From contig NC_091871.1 of the NCBI RefSeq assembly GCF_019399895.1, positions 1-64,000 of the forward strand: a stretch of 64,000 nucleotides of DNA, given 5' to 3'. Source of the stretch: Cardiocondyla obscurior. Taxonomy: Eukaryota > Arthropoda > Insecta > Hymenoptera > Formicidae. Shown piece by piece: positions 1 through 15,100 of this stretch (its first letter is position 1; every line of letters starts with the position of its first letter). Position numbers and translations under genes: made by a program. The notes beneath the pieces are model-generated. The model made no database searches, had not been told where the DNA came from, and saw only the letters and a list, made by a program, of their open reading frames with translations.

Positions 1-130
1 GACGCTAAAAATGGTCACGTGGGCATCTGCTGACGTCACCGCACGACATCACGTGGTCAAATTTTCAAAAATTTCTTTTTCGTTTTTCGTCAATATCTTT
101 GCCCTTGGAGGAGGTAAAACGCTAAAAATA
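1..130. repeat. Satellite monomer of the right-hand (E-box-rich) type at the window's left end
   Basis: The first monomer carries CATCACGTGGTCA, CTTTTTCGTTTTTCGTCAATATC and CCCTTGGAGGAGG, all diagnostic of the zone beyond 20.5 kb. The next monomer already has the TTACGTTGCCAG and CTTCTGGTGG variants. The array therefore switches type near position 130-160, so the derived type also lies to the left of the window or was inserted as a block. Confidence 0.75.
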
Positions 131-159
131 GTCACGTGGGCATCTGCTGACGTCACCGC

Positions 160-3100
160 ACAATGTTACGTTGCCAGATTTTCAAAAATTTTTTGTTTTT
201 GTCAATATCTCTGCTTCTGGTGGTAGGAACGCTGAAAATAGTACGTGGGCATCTGCTGACGTCACCGCACAATGATACGTTGCCAGATTTTCAATAATTT
301 TTTTTTGTTTTTTGTCAATATCTCTGCTTCTGGTGAAGGTAGAACGCTGAAAATGGTCACGTGGGCATCTGCTGACGTCACCGCACGAAGATTTGTTGCC
401 AGATTTTCAAAAATTTTTTTCGTTTTTTGTCAATATCTCTGCTTCTGGTGAAGGTAGAACGCTGAAAATGGTCACGTGGGCATCTGCTGACGTCACCGCA
501 CACGATACGTTGCCAGATTTTCAAAAATTTTTTTTTTTGTTTTTCGTCAATATCTGTGTTTCTGGAGAGGGTAGAACGCTGAAAATGGTCACGTGGGCAT
601 CTGCTGACGTCACCGCAGAAGATTTGTTGCAGATTTTCAAAAATTTTTTTCGTTTTTGTCAATATCTCTGCTTCTGGTGAAGGTAGAACGCTGAAAATGG
701 TCACGTGGGCATCTGCTGACGTCACCGCACGATGATTTGTTGCCAGATTTTCAAAAATTTTTTTCGTTTTTTGTCAATATCTCTGCTTCTGGTGGAAGTA
801 GAACGCTGAAAATGGTCACGTGGGCATTTGCTGACGTCACCGCACGAAGATTCGTTGCCAGATTTTCAAAATTTTTTTTTTGTTTTTGTCAATATCTTGC
901 TTCTGGTGAGGTAGAACGCTGAAAATGGTCACGTGGGCATCTGCTGACGTCACCGCACGAAGATTTGTTGCCAGATTTTCAAAATTTTTTTTCGTTTTTG
1001 TCAATATCTCTGCTTCTGGTGAAGGTAGAACGCTGAAAATGGTCACGTGGGCATTGCTGACGTCACCGCACAATGATACGTTGCCAGATTTTCAAAATTT
1101 TTTTTGTTTTTTGTCAATATCTCTGCTTCTGGTGAAGGTAGAACGCTGAAAATGGTCACGTGGGCATTTGCTGACGTCACCGCACGGAATTTGTGCCAGA
1201 TTTTCAAAAATTTTTTTTCGTTTTTGTCAATATCTCTGTTTCTGGTGAAATAGAACGCTGAAAATGGTCACGTGGGCATCTGCTGACGTCACCGCACGAT
1301 GATGCAAATTTTCAAAAAATTTTTTTTTGTTTTTGTCAATATCTTTGCTTCTGGTGAAGGTAGAACGCTGAAAATGGTCACGTGGGCATCTGCTGACGTC
1401 ACCGCACGAAGATTTGTTGCCAGATTTTCAAAAATTTTTTTCGTTTTTGTCAATATCTCTGCTTCTGGTGAAGGTAGAACGCTGAAAATGGTCACGTGGG
1501 CATCTGCTGACGTCACCGCACAATTTGTTGCCAAATTTTCAAAATTTATTTTTCGTTTTGTCAATATCTCTCTTTGGTGGAAGTAGAACGCTGAAAATGT
1601 CACGTAATTTGCTGACGTCACCGCACGAAGATTCGTTGCCAGATTTTCAAAATTTTTTTTGTTTTTTGTCAATATCTTGCTTCTGGTGAAAGTAAACGCT
1701 GAAAATTGTCACGTGGGCATCTGCTGACGTCACCGCACGAATTTGTTGCCAGATTTTCAAATTTTTTTTCGTTTTTGTCAATATCTCTGCTTCTGGTGAA
1801 GGTAGAACGCTAAAAATGGTGTGGGCATCTGCTGACGTCACCGCACGATGATACGTTGCCAGATTTTCAAAAATTTTTTTGTTTTTGTCAATATCTCTGC
1901 TCTGGTGAAGGTAGAACGCTGAAAATGGTCACGTGGGCATCTGCTGACGTCACCGCACGAAGATTCGTTGCCAGATTTTCAAAAATTTTCGTTTTTGTCA
2001 ATATCTCTGTTCTGGTGAAATAGAACGCTGAAAATGGTCACGTGGGCATCTGCTGACGTCACCGCACGACGATACGTTGCCAGATTTTCAAAAATTTTTT
2101 TTGTTTTCGTCAATATCTTTGCTTCTGGTGAAGGTAGAACGCTGAAAATGGTCACGTGGCATCTGCTGACGTCACCGCACTGATTTGTTGCAGATTTCAA
2201 AAATTTTTTTTCGTTTTTGTCAATATCTCTGCTTCTGGTGAAGGTAGAACGCTGAAAATGGTCACGTGGGCATCTGCTGACGTCACCGCACGACGATTCG
2301 TTGCCAGATTTTCAAAAATTTTTTTGTTTTTTGTCAATATCTCTTCTGGTGAGGATAGAACGCTGAAAATGTTCGTGGGCATCTGCTGACGTCACCGCAC
2401 GAAGATTCGTTGCCAAATTTTCAAAATTTTTTTTTTCGTTTTTGTCAATATCTCTGCTTCTGGAAGGTAGAACGCTGAAAATGGTCACGTGGGCATCTGC
2501 TGACGTCACCGCACAATGATACGTTGCCAGATTTTCAAAAATTTTTTTGTTTTTGTCAATATCTCTGCTTCTGGTGAAGGTAGAACGCTGAAAATGTTAC
2601 GTGGGCATCTGCTGACGTCACCGCACGAAGATTCGTTGCCAGATTTTCAAAATTTTTTTTTCGTTTTTGTCAATATCTTTGCTTCTGGTGAAGGTAGAAC
2701 GCTGAAAAATGGTCGTGGGCATCTGCTGACGTCACCGCACGAAGATTTGTTGCCAGATTTTCAAAAATTTTTTCGTTTTTTGTCAATATCTGCTTCTGGT
2801 GAAGTAGAACGCTGAAAATGGTCGTGGGCATCTGCTGACGTCACCGCACGAATTGTTGCCAGATTTTCAAAAAATTTTTTTCGTTTTTCAATATCTCTGC
2901 TTCTGAAAGTAGAACGCTGAAAATGGTCACGTGGGCATCTGCTGACGTCACCGCACGATGATTCGTTGCCAGATTTTCAAAAATTTTTTTTGTTTTTGTC
3001 AATATCTCTGCTCCTGGTGGAAAAAGAACGCTGAAAATGGTCACGTGGGCATCTGCTGACGTCACCGCACAAAGATTCGTTGCCAGATTTTCAAATTTTT

Positions 3101-6100
3101 TTCGTTTTTTGTCAATATCTGCTTCTGGTGAAGGTAGAACGCTGAAAATGGTCACGTGGGCATCTGCTGACGTCACCGCACGAAGATTTGTTGCCAGATT
3201 TTCAAAATTTTTTTTTTTGTTTTTTGTCAATATCTCTGCTTCTGGTGGAAGTAGAACGCTGAAAATGGTCACGTGGGCATCTGCTGACGTCACCGCACGA
3301 TGATTTTTTGCCAGATTTTCAAAAATTTTTTCGTTTTTTGTCAATAATTTTTCTGGTAAAGTAGAACGCTGAAAATGGTCACGTGGGCATCTGCTGACGT
3401 CACCGCACAATGTTACGTTGCCAGATTTTCAAAAATTTTTTTGTTTTTGTCAATATCTCTGCTTCTGGTGGAAAGTAGAACGCTGAAAAATAGTCACGTG
3501 GGCATCTGCTGACGTCACCGCACGATGATACGTTGCCAGATTTTCAAAAAATTTTTTTCGTTTTTTGTCAATATCTTTGCTTCAGGTGGAGGTAGAGCGC
3601 TGAAAATTATTACGTGGGCATCTGCTGTCGTCACCGCACGAAGATTCGTTGCCACATTTTCAAAAACTATTTTTCGTTTTTTGTCAATATCTCTGCTTTT
3701 GGTGAGGGTAGAACGCTGAAAATGGTCACGTGGGCATCTGCTGACGTCACCGCACGACGATTTGTTGCCAGATTTTCAAAATTTTTTTTGTTTTGTCAAT
3801 ATCTCTGCTTCTGGTGGAGTAGAACGCTGAAAATGGTCACGTGGGCATCTGCTGACGTCACCGCACGAATTCGTTGCCAGATTTTGAAAAATTTTTTTAT
3901 CGTTTTTTGTCAATATCTCTGCTTCTGGTGAAGGTAGAACGCTGAAAATGGTCACGTAAGCATCAGCTGACGTCACCGCACAAAGATTTGTTGCCAGATT
4001 TTCAAAAATTTTTTTGTTTTTGTCAATATCTCTGCTTTTGGGGAAAGTAGAACGCTGAAAATGGTCACGTGGACATCTGCTGACGTCACCGCACGAAAAT
4101 TTGTTGCCAGATTTTCAAAAATTTTTTCGTTTTTGTCAATATTTTTTCTGGTAAAAGTAGAACGCTGAAAATGGTCACGTGGGCATCTGCTGACGTCACC
4201 GCACAATGATACGTTGCCAGATTTTCAAAATTTTTTGTTTTTGTCAATATCTGCTTCTGGTGGAAGTAGAACGCTGAAAATGGTCACGTGGGCATCTGCT
4301 GACGTCACCGCACGATGATACGTTGCCAGATTTTCAAAAATTTTTTTTTGTTTTTTGTCAATATCTTTGCTTCTGAAGGTAGAACGCTGAAAATGGTCAC
4401 GTGGGCATCTGCTGACGTCACCGCACGAAGATTTGTTGCCAGATTTTCAAAAATTTTTTTCGTTTTTGTCAATATCTCTGCTTCTGGTGAAGGTAGAACG
4501 CTGAAAATGGTCACGTGGGCATCTGCTGACGTCACCGCACGACGTGTTGCCAGATTTTCAAAAATTTTTTTGTTTTTGTCAATATCTTTGCTTCTGGTGA
4601 AAGTAGAACGCTGAAAATGGTCACGTGGGCATCTGCTGACGTCACCGCACTATGATTCGTTGCCAGATTTTCAAAATTTTTTTTTGTTTTTGTCAATATC
4701 TCTGCTTCTGGTGAGTAGAACGCTGAAAATGGTCACGTGGGCATCTGCTGACGTCACCGCACGAAGATTGCCAGATTTTCAAAATTTTTTTTCGTTTTTT
4801 GTCAATATCTCTGCTTCTGGTGAAGGTAGAACGCTGAGAATGGTCACGTGGGCATCTGCTGACGTCACCGCACAATGATACGTTGCCAGATTTTGAAAAA
4901 TTTTTTTGTTTTTGTCAATATCTCTGCTTCTGGTGGAAGTAGAACGCTGAAAATGGTCACGTGGGCTTCTGCTGACGTCACCGCACGAAGATTCGTTGCC
5001 AGATTTTCAAAATTTTTTTTCGTTTTTTGTCAATATCTGCTTCTGGTGAAGGTAGAACGCTGAAAATGGTCACGTGGGCATCTGCTGACGTCACCGCACG
5101 ACGATTCGTTGCCAGATTTTCAAAATTTTTTTCGTTTTTTGTCAATATCTTTGCTTCTGGAGAAGGTAGAACGCTGAAAATGGTCACGTGGGCATCTGCT
5201 GACGTCACCGCACAATGATACGTTGCCAGATTTTCAAAAATTTTTTTTTGTTTTTTGTCAATATCTCTGCTTCTGGAGGAAGGTAGAACGCTGAAAATGT
5301 TACGTGGGCATCTGCTGACGTCACCGCACGAGATTCGTTGCAGATTTTCAAAATTTTTTTTTTCGTTTTTGTCAATATCTTTGCTTCTGGTGAAGGTAGA
5401 ACGCTGAAAATGGTCACGTGGGCATTTGCTGACGTCACCGCACGAAGATTTGTTGCCAAATTTTAAAAATTTTTTTTGTTTTTTGTCAATATCTTCTGCT
5501 TCTGGAGATAGAACGCTGAAAATGGTCACGTGGGCATCTGCTGACGTCACCGCACGACGATTTGTTGCCAGATTTTCAAAAATTTTTTTTTCGTTTTTGT
5601 CAATATCTCTGCTTCTGGTGAAAGTAGAACGCTGAAAAATGTTACGTGGGCATCTGCTGACGTCACCGCACGATGATTCGTTGCCAGATTTTCAAAATTT
5701 TTTTTTTGTTTTTGTCAATATCTCTGCTTCTGGTGAAAATAGAACGCTGAAAATGGTCACGTGGGCATCTGCTGACGTCACCGCACGACGATTCGTTGCC
5801 AGATTTTCAAAATTTTTTTCGTTTTTGTCAATATCTCTGCTTCTTGAAGGTAGAACGCTGAAAATGGTCACGTGGGCATCTGCTGACGTCACAGCACGAA
5901 GATTCGTTGCCAGATTTTGAAAAATTTTTTATTGTTTTTTGTCAATATCTCTGCTTCTGGTGGAAGTAGAACGCTGAAAATGGTCACGTGGGCATCAGCT
6001 GACGTCACCGCACGAAGATTTGTTGCCAGATTTTCAAAAATTTTTTATTCGTTTTTTGTCAATATCTTTTTCTGGTAAAGTAGAACGCTGAAAATGGTCA

Positions 6101-9100
6101 CGTGGGCATCTGCTGACGTCACCGCACAATGTTACGTTGCCAGATTTTCAAAAATTTTTTTGTTTTTGTCAATATCTCTTTCTTGGAAGTAGAACGCTAA
6201 AAATGGTACGTGGGCATCTGCTGACGTCACCGCACAATGATACGTGCCAAATTTTCAAAAATTTTTTTTGTTTTTTGTCAATATCTCTGCTTCTGGTAAG
6301 GTAGAATGCTGAAAATGGTCACGTGGGAATCTGCTGACGTCACCGCACGAAGATTTGTTGCCAGATTTTCAAAAATTTATTTTTCGTTCTTTGTCAATAT
6401 CTCTGCTTCTGGTGAAGGTAGAACGTTGAAAATAGTCACGTGGGCATTTGCTGACGTCACCGCACGATAATTCTTTGCCAGATTTTCAAAAATTTTTTTT
6501 TTGTTCTTTGTCAATATCTCTGTTCTGGTGAAGGTAGAACGCTGAAAATGGTCACGTGGGCATCTGCTGACGTCACCGAAGATTTGTTGCCAGATTTTCA
6601 AAAATTTTTTCGTTTTTTGTCAATATCTCTGCTTCTGGTGAAGGTAGAACGCTGAAAATGGTCACGTGGGCATCTGCTGACGTCACGAAGATTTGTTGCC
6701 AGATTTTCAAAAATTTTTTTTCGTTTTTGTCAATATCTCTGCTTCTGGTGAAATAGAACTGAAAATAGTCACGTGGGCATCTGCTGACGTCACCGCACGA
6801 AGATCGTTGCCAGATTTTCAAAATTTTTTTTTGTTTTTGTCAATATCTTGCTTCTGGTGAGAGTAGAACGCTGAAAATGGTCACGTGGGCATCTGCTGAC
6901 GTCACCGCACGAAGATTTGTTGCCAGATTTTAAAATTTTTTTTCGTTTTTGTCAATATCTCTGCTTCTGGTGAAGGGAACGCTGAAAATGGTCACGTGGG
7001 CATTGCTGACGTCACCGCACAATGATACGTTGCCAAATTTTCAAAAATTTTTTTTGTTTTTTGTCAATATCTCTGCTTCTGGTGAAGGTAGAACGCTGAA
7101 AATGGTCACGTGGGCATCTGCTGACGTCACCGCACGAAGATTTGTTGCCAGATTTTCAAAATTTTTTGTTTTTGTCAATATCTCTGCTTCTGGTGAAGGT
7201 AGAACGCTGAAAATGGTCACGTGGGCATCTGCTGACGTCACCGCACAATGATACGTTGCCAGATTTTCAAAATTTTTTTTTTCGTCAATATCTTTGCTTC
7301 TGGTGAAGGTAGAACGCTGAAAATGGTCACGTGGGCATCTGCTGACGTCACCGCACGAAGATTTGTTGCCAGATTTTCAAAATTTTTTTTTGTTTTGTCA
7401 ATATCTCTGCTTCTGGTGAAGGTAGAACGCTGAAAATGGTCACGTGGGCATCTGCTGACGTCACCGCACAACGATTCGTTGCCAGATTTTCAAAATTTTT
7501 TTTTGTTTTTGTCAATATCTCTGCTTCTGGTGAGGTAGAACGCTGAAAATGGTCACGTGGGCATCTGCTGACGTCACCGCACGAGATTCGTGAAATTTTC
7601 AAAATTTTTTTTCGTTTTTGTCAATATCTCTGCTTCTGGAGAAGGTAGAACGCTGAAAATGGTCACGTGGGCATCTGCTGACGTCACCGCACAATGATAC
7701 GTTGCCAGATTTTCAAAAATTTTTTTGTTTTTGTCAATATCTCTGCTTCTGGAGAAGGTAGAACGCTGAAAATGTTACGTGGGCATCTGCTGACGTCACC
7801 ACGAGAATTCGTTGCCAGATTTTCAATTTTTTTCGTTTTTTGTCAATATCTTTGCTTGTGAAGTAGAACGCTGAAAATGGTCACGTGGGCATCTGCTGAC
7901 GTCACCGCACAAGATTTGTTGCCAGATTTTCAAAATTTTTTTTCGTTTTTTGTCAATATCTCTGTTTCTGGTGGAAGTAGAACGCTGAAAATGGTCACGT
8001 GGGCATCTGCTGACGTCACCGCACGAAGATTTGATGCCAGATTTTCAAAAAATTTTTTTCGTTTTTGTCAATATCTCTGCTTCTGGTGAAAGTAGAACGC
8101 TGAAAATGGTCACGTGGGCATCTGCTGACGTCACCGCACGATGATTCGTTGCCAGATTTTCAAAAATTTTTTTTTGTTTTTTGTCAATATCTCTGCTTCT
8201 GGTGAAGATAGAACGCTGAAAATGGTCACGTGGGCATCTGCTGACGTCACCGCACGAGATTCGTTGCCAGATTTTCAAAATTTTTTTTTTCGTTTTTGTC
8301 AATATCTCTGCTTCTGGTGAAGGTAGAACGCTGAAAATGGTCACGTGGGCATCTGCTGACGTCACCGCACGAAGATTTGTTGCCAGATTTTCAAAAATTT
8401 TTTTTGTTTTTTGTCAATATCTCTGCTTCTGGTGAAGAGTAGAACGCTGAAAATGGTCACGTGGGCATCTGCTGACGTCACCGCACACGATTTGTTGCCA
8501 GATTTTCAAAAATTTTTTTTCGTTTTTCAATATTTTTTCTGGTAAAGTAGAACGCTGAAAATGGTCACGTGGGCATCTGCTGACGTCACCGCACAATGTT
8601 ACGTTGCCAGATTTTCAAAAATTTTTTTGTTTTTGTCAATATCTCTGCTTCTGGTGGAAGTAGAACGCTGAAAATGGTCACGTGGGCATCTGCTGACGTC
8701 ACCGCACGATGATACGTTGCCAGATTTTCAAAAATTTTTTTTTGTTTTTTGTCAATATCTTTGCTTCTGGTGAAGGTAGAACGCTGAAAATAGTCACGTG
8801 GGCATCTGCTGACGTCACCGCACGAATTTGTTGCCAGATTTTCAAAAATTTTTTTTCGTTTTTTGTCAATATCTCTGCTTCTGGTGAAGGTAGAACGCTG
8901 AAAATAGTCACGTGGGCATCTGCTGACGTCACCGCACGAAGATTCGTTGCCAGATTTTCAAAAATTTTTTTCTTGTTTTTGTCAATATCTCTGCTTCTGG
9001 AGAAGTAGAACGCTGAAAATGGTCACGTGGGCATCTGCTGACGTCACCGCACGAATTTGTTGCCAGATTTTCAAAATTTTTTTCGTTTTTGTCAATATCT

Positions 9101-12100
9101 TTTCTGGTAAAGTAGAACGCTGAAAATGGTCACGTGGGCATCTGCTGACGTCACCGCACAATGTTACGTTGCCAGATTTTCAAAAATTTTTTTGTTTTTT
9201 GTCAATATCTCTGCTCCTGGTGGAAGTAGAACGCTGAAAATGGTCACGTGGACATCTGCTGACGTCACCGCACAATGATACGTTGCCAGATTTTCAAAAA
9301 TTTTTTTTTTGTTTTTTGTCAATATCTTTGCTTCTGGTGAAGGTAGAACGCTGAAAATGGTCACGTGGGCATTTGCTGACGTCACCGCACGAAGATTTGT
9401 TGCCAGATTTTCAAAAAATTTTTTTCGTTTTGTCAATATCTCTGCTTCTGGTGAAGGTAGAACGCTGAAAATGGTCACGTGGGCATCTGCTGACGTCACC
9501 GCACGCGATTTGTTGCCAGATTTTCAAAATTTTTTTTGTTTTTGTCAATATCTTTGCTCCTGGTGAAAGTAGAACGCTGAAAATGGTCACGTAAGCATCT
9601 GCTGACGTCACCGCACAAAGATTCGTTGCCAGATTTTCAAAATTTTTTTTTTCGTTTTTGTCAATATCTCTGCTTCTGGTGAAGTAGAACGCTGAAAATG
9701 GTCACGTGGGCATCTGCTGACGTCACCGCACGAATTTGTTGCCAGATTTTCAAAAATTTTTTTTGTTTTTGTCAATATCTGTTTCTGGTGAAGGTAGAAC
9801 GCTGAAAATAGTCACGTGGGCATCTGCTGACGTCACCGCACAATGATACGTTGCCAAATTTTCAAAATTTTTTTTTTGTTTTTGTCAATATCTCTGCTTC
9901 TGGTGAGAGTAGAACGCTGAAAATGGTCACGTGGGCATCTGCTGACGTCACCACTGATTCGTTGCCAGATTTTCAAAATTTTTTTTTTGTTTTTGTCAAT
10001 ATCTCTGCTTCTGGTGAAGGTAGAACGCTGAAAATGGTCACGTGGGCATCTGCTGACGTCACCGCACGAAGATTTGTTGCCAGATTTTCAAAATTTTTTT
10101 TTTTTTTTGTCAATATCTTTGCTTCTGGTGAAGGTAGAACGCTGAAAATGGTCACGTGGGCATCTGCTGACGTCACCGCACGATGATACGTTGCCAGATT
10201 TTCAAAAATTTTTTTTTTTTTGTCAATATCTCTGCTTCTGGTGAAGGTAGAACGCTGAAAATGTTACGTGGGCATCTGCTGACGTCACCGCACGAGATTC
10301 GTTGCCAGATTTTCAAAATTTTTTTTGTTTTTTGTCAATATCTTTGCCTCTGGTGAAGGTAGAACGCTGAAAATAGTCACGTGGGCATCTGCTGACGTCA
10401 CCGCACGAAAATTCGTTGCCAGATTTTAAAAATTTTTTTTTGTTTTTTGTCAATATCTCTGCTTCTGGTGGAAGTAGAACGCTGAAAATGGTCACGTGGG
10501 CATCTGCTGACGTCACCGCACGAAAATTTGTTGCCAGATTTTCAAAAATTTTTATTTTTTTTGTTTTTTGTCAATATCTCTGCTTCTGGTGAAAATAGAA
10601 CGCTGAAAATAGTCACGTGGGCATCTGCTGACGTCACCGCACGATGATTCTTTGCCAGATTTTCAAAAATTTTTTTTTTGTTTTTTGTCAATATCTCTGC
10701 TTCTGGTGAAAAAAACGCTGAAAATGGTCACGTGGGCATCTGCTGACGTCACCGCACGATGATATTGCAGATTTTCAAAATTTTTTTCGTTTTTGTCAAT
10801 ATCTCTGCTTCTGGTAAAGGTAAGACGCTGAAAATGGTCACGTGGGCATCTGCTGACGTCACCGCACGAAGATTTGTTGCCAGATTTTCAAAAATTTTTT
10901 TTGTTTTTTGTCAATATCTGCTCCTGGTGGAAGTAGAACGCTGAAAATGGTCACGTGGGCATCTGCTGACGTCACCGCACGAAAATTTGTTGCCAGATTT
11001 TCAAAAATTTTTTTTCGTTTTTGTCAATATCTTTTTCTGGTGGAAGTAGAACGCTGAAAATGGTCACGTGGGCATCTGCTGACGTCACCGCACAATAATA
11101 CGTTGCCAGATTTTCAAAAAATTTTTTTTTGTTTTTTTTTAATATCTCTGCTTCTGGTGGAAGTAGAACGCTGAAAATGGTCACGTGGGCATCTGCTGAC
11201 GTCACCGCACAATGATACGTTGCCAGATTTTGAAAAATTTTTTTGTTTTGTCAATATCTCTGCTTCTGGTAAAGGTAGAACGCTGAAAATGGTCACGTGG
11301 GCATCTGCTGACGTCACCGCACGAAGATTTGTTGCCAGATTTTCAAAATTTTTTTTTTCGTTTTTTGTCAATATCTCTGCTTCTGGTGAAAGTAGAACGC
11401 TGAAAATGGTCACGTGGGCATCAGCTGACGTCACCGCACGATGATACGTTGAGATTTTCAAAAATTTTTTTGTTTTTGTCAATATCTTTGCTTCTGGTGA
11501 AGGTAGAACGCTGAAAATGGTCACGTGGGCATCTGCTGACGTCACCGCACGAAGATTTGTTGCCAGATTTTCAAAAATTTTTTTCGTTTTTTGTCAATAT
11601 CTCTGCTTCTGGTGAAGGTAGAACGCTGAAAATGGTCACGTGGGCATCTGCTGACGTCACCGCACGAAGATTTGTTGCCAGATTTTCAAAAATTTTTTTT
11701 CGTTTTTTGTCAATATCTCTGCTTCTGGTGAAGGTAGAACGCTGAAAATGGTCACGTGGGCATCTGCTGACGTCACCGCACGATGATCGTTGCCAGATTT
11801 TCAAAATTTTTTTTTGTTTTTGTCAATATCTTGCTTCTGGTGAGAGTAGAACGCTGAAAATGGTCACGTGGGCATCTGCTGACGTCACCGCACGAGATTT
11901 GTTGCCAGATTTTCAAAATTTTTTTTCGTTTTTGTCAATATCTCTGCTTCTGGTGAAGGTAGAACGCTGAAAATGGTCACGTGGGCATCTGCTGACGTCA
12001 CCGCACAATGATACGTTGCCAGATTTTCAAAATTTTTTTTGTTTTTGTCAATATCTGCTTCTGGTGAAGGTAGAACGCTGAAAATGGTCACGTGGGCATC

Positions 12101-15100
12101 TGCTGACGTCACCGCACGAAGATTTGTTGCAGATTTTCAAAAATTTTTTTCGTTTTTGTCAATATCTCTGTTTCTGGTGAAATAGAACGCTGAAAATGGT
12201 CACGTGGGCATCTGCTGACGTCACCGCACGATGATACGTTGCCAGATTTTCAAAAATTTTTTTGTTTTTGTCAATATCTTTGCTTCTGGTGAAGGTAGAA
12301 CGCTGAAAATGGTCACGTGGGCATCTGCTGACGTCACCGCACGAAGATTTGTTGCCAGATCAAAAATTTTTTCGTTTTTGTCAATATCTCTGCTTCTGGT
12401 GAAGGTAGAACGCTGAAAATGGTCACGTGGGCATCTGCTGACGTCACCGCACGATGATTCGTTGCCAGATTTTCAAAATTTTTTTTGTTTTTGTCAATAT
12501 CTCTGCTTCTGAGGATAGAACGCTGAAAATGTTACGTGGGCATCTGCTGACGTCACCGCACGAAGATTCGTTGCCAGATTTTCAAAATTTTTTTTTCGTT
12601 TTTTGTCAATATCTCTGCTTCTGGTGAAGGTAGAACGCTGAAAATGGTCACGTGGGCATCTGCTGACGTCACCGCACGATGATACGTTGCCAGATTTTCA
12701 AAATTTTTTTTGTTTTTGTCAATATCTCTGCTTCTGGTGAAGGTAGAACGCTGAAAATGTTACGTGGGCATCTGCTGACGTCACCGCACGAAGATTCGTT
12801 GCCAGATTTTCAAAATTTTTTTTTTGTTTTTTGTTAATATCTTTGCTTCTGGTGAAGGTAGAACGCTGAAAATGGTCACGTGGGCATCTGCTGACGTCAC
12901 CGCACGATGATTTGTTGCCAGATTTTCAAAAAATTTTTTTCGTTTTTGTCAATATCTCTGCTTCTGGTGGAAGTAGAATGCTGAAAATGGTCACGTGGGA
13001 ATCTGCTGACGTCACCGCACGAAGATTTGTTGCCAGATTTTCAAAAATTTTTTTTTTGTATTTTGTCAATATCTCTGCTTCTGGTGAAAGTAGAACGCTG
13101 AAAATTGTTACGTGGGCATTTGCTGACGTCACCGCACGATGATTCTTTGCCAGATTTTCAAAAATTTTTTGTTTTTGTCAATATCTCTGCTCCTGGTGGA
13201 AAAAGAACGCTGAAAATGGTCACGTGGGCATCTGCTGACGTCACCGCACGAAAATTCGTTGCCAGATTTTCAAAATTTTTTTTCGTTTTTTGTCAATATC
13301 TCTGCTTCTGGTGAAGGTAGAACGCTGAAAATGGTCACGTGGGCATCTGCTGACGTCACCGCACGACGATTTGTTGCCAGATTTTCAAAATTTTTTTGTT
13401 TTTTGTCAATATCTCTGCTTCTGGTGGAAGTAGAACGCTGAAAATGGTCACGTGGGCATCTGCTGACGTCACCGCACGATGATTTTTTGCCAGATTTTCA
13501 AAAATTTTTTTCGTTTTTGTCAATATTTTTCTGGTAAAAAGAACGCTGAAAATGGTCACGTGGGCATCTGCTGACGTCACCGCACGACGTCACGTTGTCA
13601 GATTTTCAAAAATTTTTTGTTTTTGTCAATATCTCTGCTTCTGGTGGAAGTAGAACGCTGAAAAATAGTCACGTGGGCATCTGCTGACGTCACCGCACGA
13701 CGATACGTTGTCAGATTTTCAAAAATTTTTTTTTGTTTTTTGTCAATATCTTTGCTTCTGGTGAAGGTAGAACGCTGAAAATAGTCACGTGGGCATCTGC
13801 TGACGTCACCGCACGACGATTTGTTGCCAGATTTTCAAAAATTTTTTTTCGTTTTTTGTCAATATCTCTGCTTCTGGTGAAGGTAGAACGCTGAAAATGG
13901 TCACGTGGGCATCTGCTGACGTCACCGCACGACGATTTGTTGTCAGATTTTCAAAATTTTTTTTTTTTGTCAATATCTCTGCTTTTGGTGGAAGTAGAAC
14001 GCTGAAAATGGTCACGTGGGCATCTGCTGACGTCACCGCACGACGTCACGTTGCCAGATTTTCAAAAATTTTTATTCGTTTTTTGTAAATATCTCTGCTT
14101 CTGGTGAAGGTAGAACGCTGAAAATGGTCACGTGGGCATCTGCTGACGTCACCGCACGACGATTTGTTGCCAGATTTTCAAAAATTTTTTTTCGTTTTTG
14201 TCAATATCTCTGCTTCTGGTGAAGGTAGAACGCTGAAAATGGTCACGTGGGCATGCTGACGTCACCGCACGACGATACGTTGTCAGATTTTCAAAAATTT
14301 TTTTTTTGTTTTTGTCAATATCTCGCTTCTGGTGAGAGTAGAACGCTGAAAATGTTACGTGGGCATCTGCTGACGTCACCGCACGATTCGTTGCCAGATT
14401 TTCAAAATTTTTTTTTTTCGTTTTTGTCAATATCTCTGCTTCTGGTGAAGGTAGAACGCTGAAAATGGTCACGTGGGCATCTGCTGACGTCACCGCACGA
14501 CGTTGTTGCCAGATTTTCAAAATTTTTTTTCGTTTTTGTCAATATCTTTGCTTCTGGAGAAGGTAGAACGCTGAAAATGGTCACGTGGGCATCTGCTGAC
14601 GTCACCGCACGATCACGTTGCCAGATTTTCAAAAATTTTTTTGTTTTTGTCAATATCTCTGCTTCTGGAGAAGGTAGAACGCTGAAAATGTTACGTGGGC
14701 ATCTGCTGACGTCACCGCACGACGATTCGTTGCCAGATTTTCAAAATTTTTTTCGTTTTTTGTCAATATCTTTGCTTCTGGTGAAGGTAGAACGCTGAAA
14801 ATGGTCACGTGGGCATCTGCTGACGTCACCGCACGACGATTTGTTGCCAGATTTTCAAAAATTTTTTTCGTTTTTGTCAATATCTCTGCTTCTGGTGGAA
14901 GTAGAACGCTGAAAATGGTCACGTGGGCATCTGCTGACGTCACCGCACGATTTGTTGCCAGATTTTCAAAATTTTTCGTTTTTGTCAATATCTCTGCTTC
15001 TGGTGAAAGTAGAACGCTGAAAATGGTCGTGGGCATCTGCTGACGTCACCGCACGACGATTCGTTGCCAGATTTTCAAAAATTTTTTTTGTTTTTGTCAA

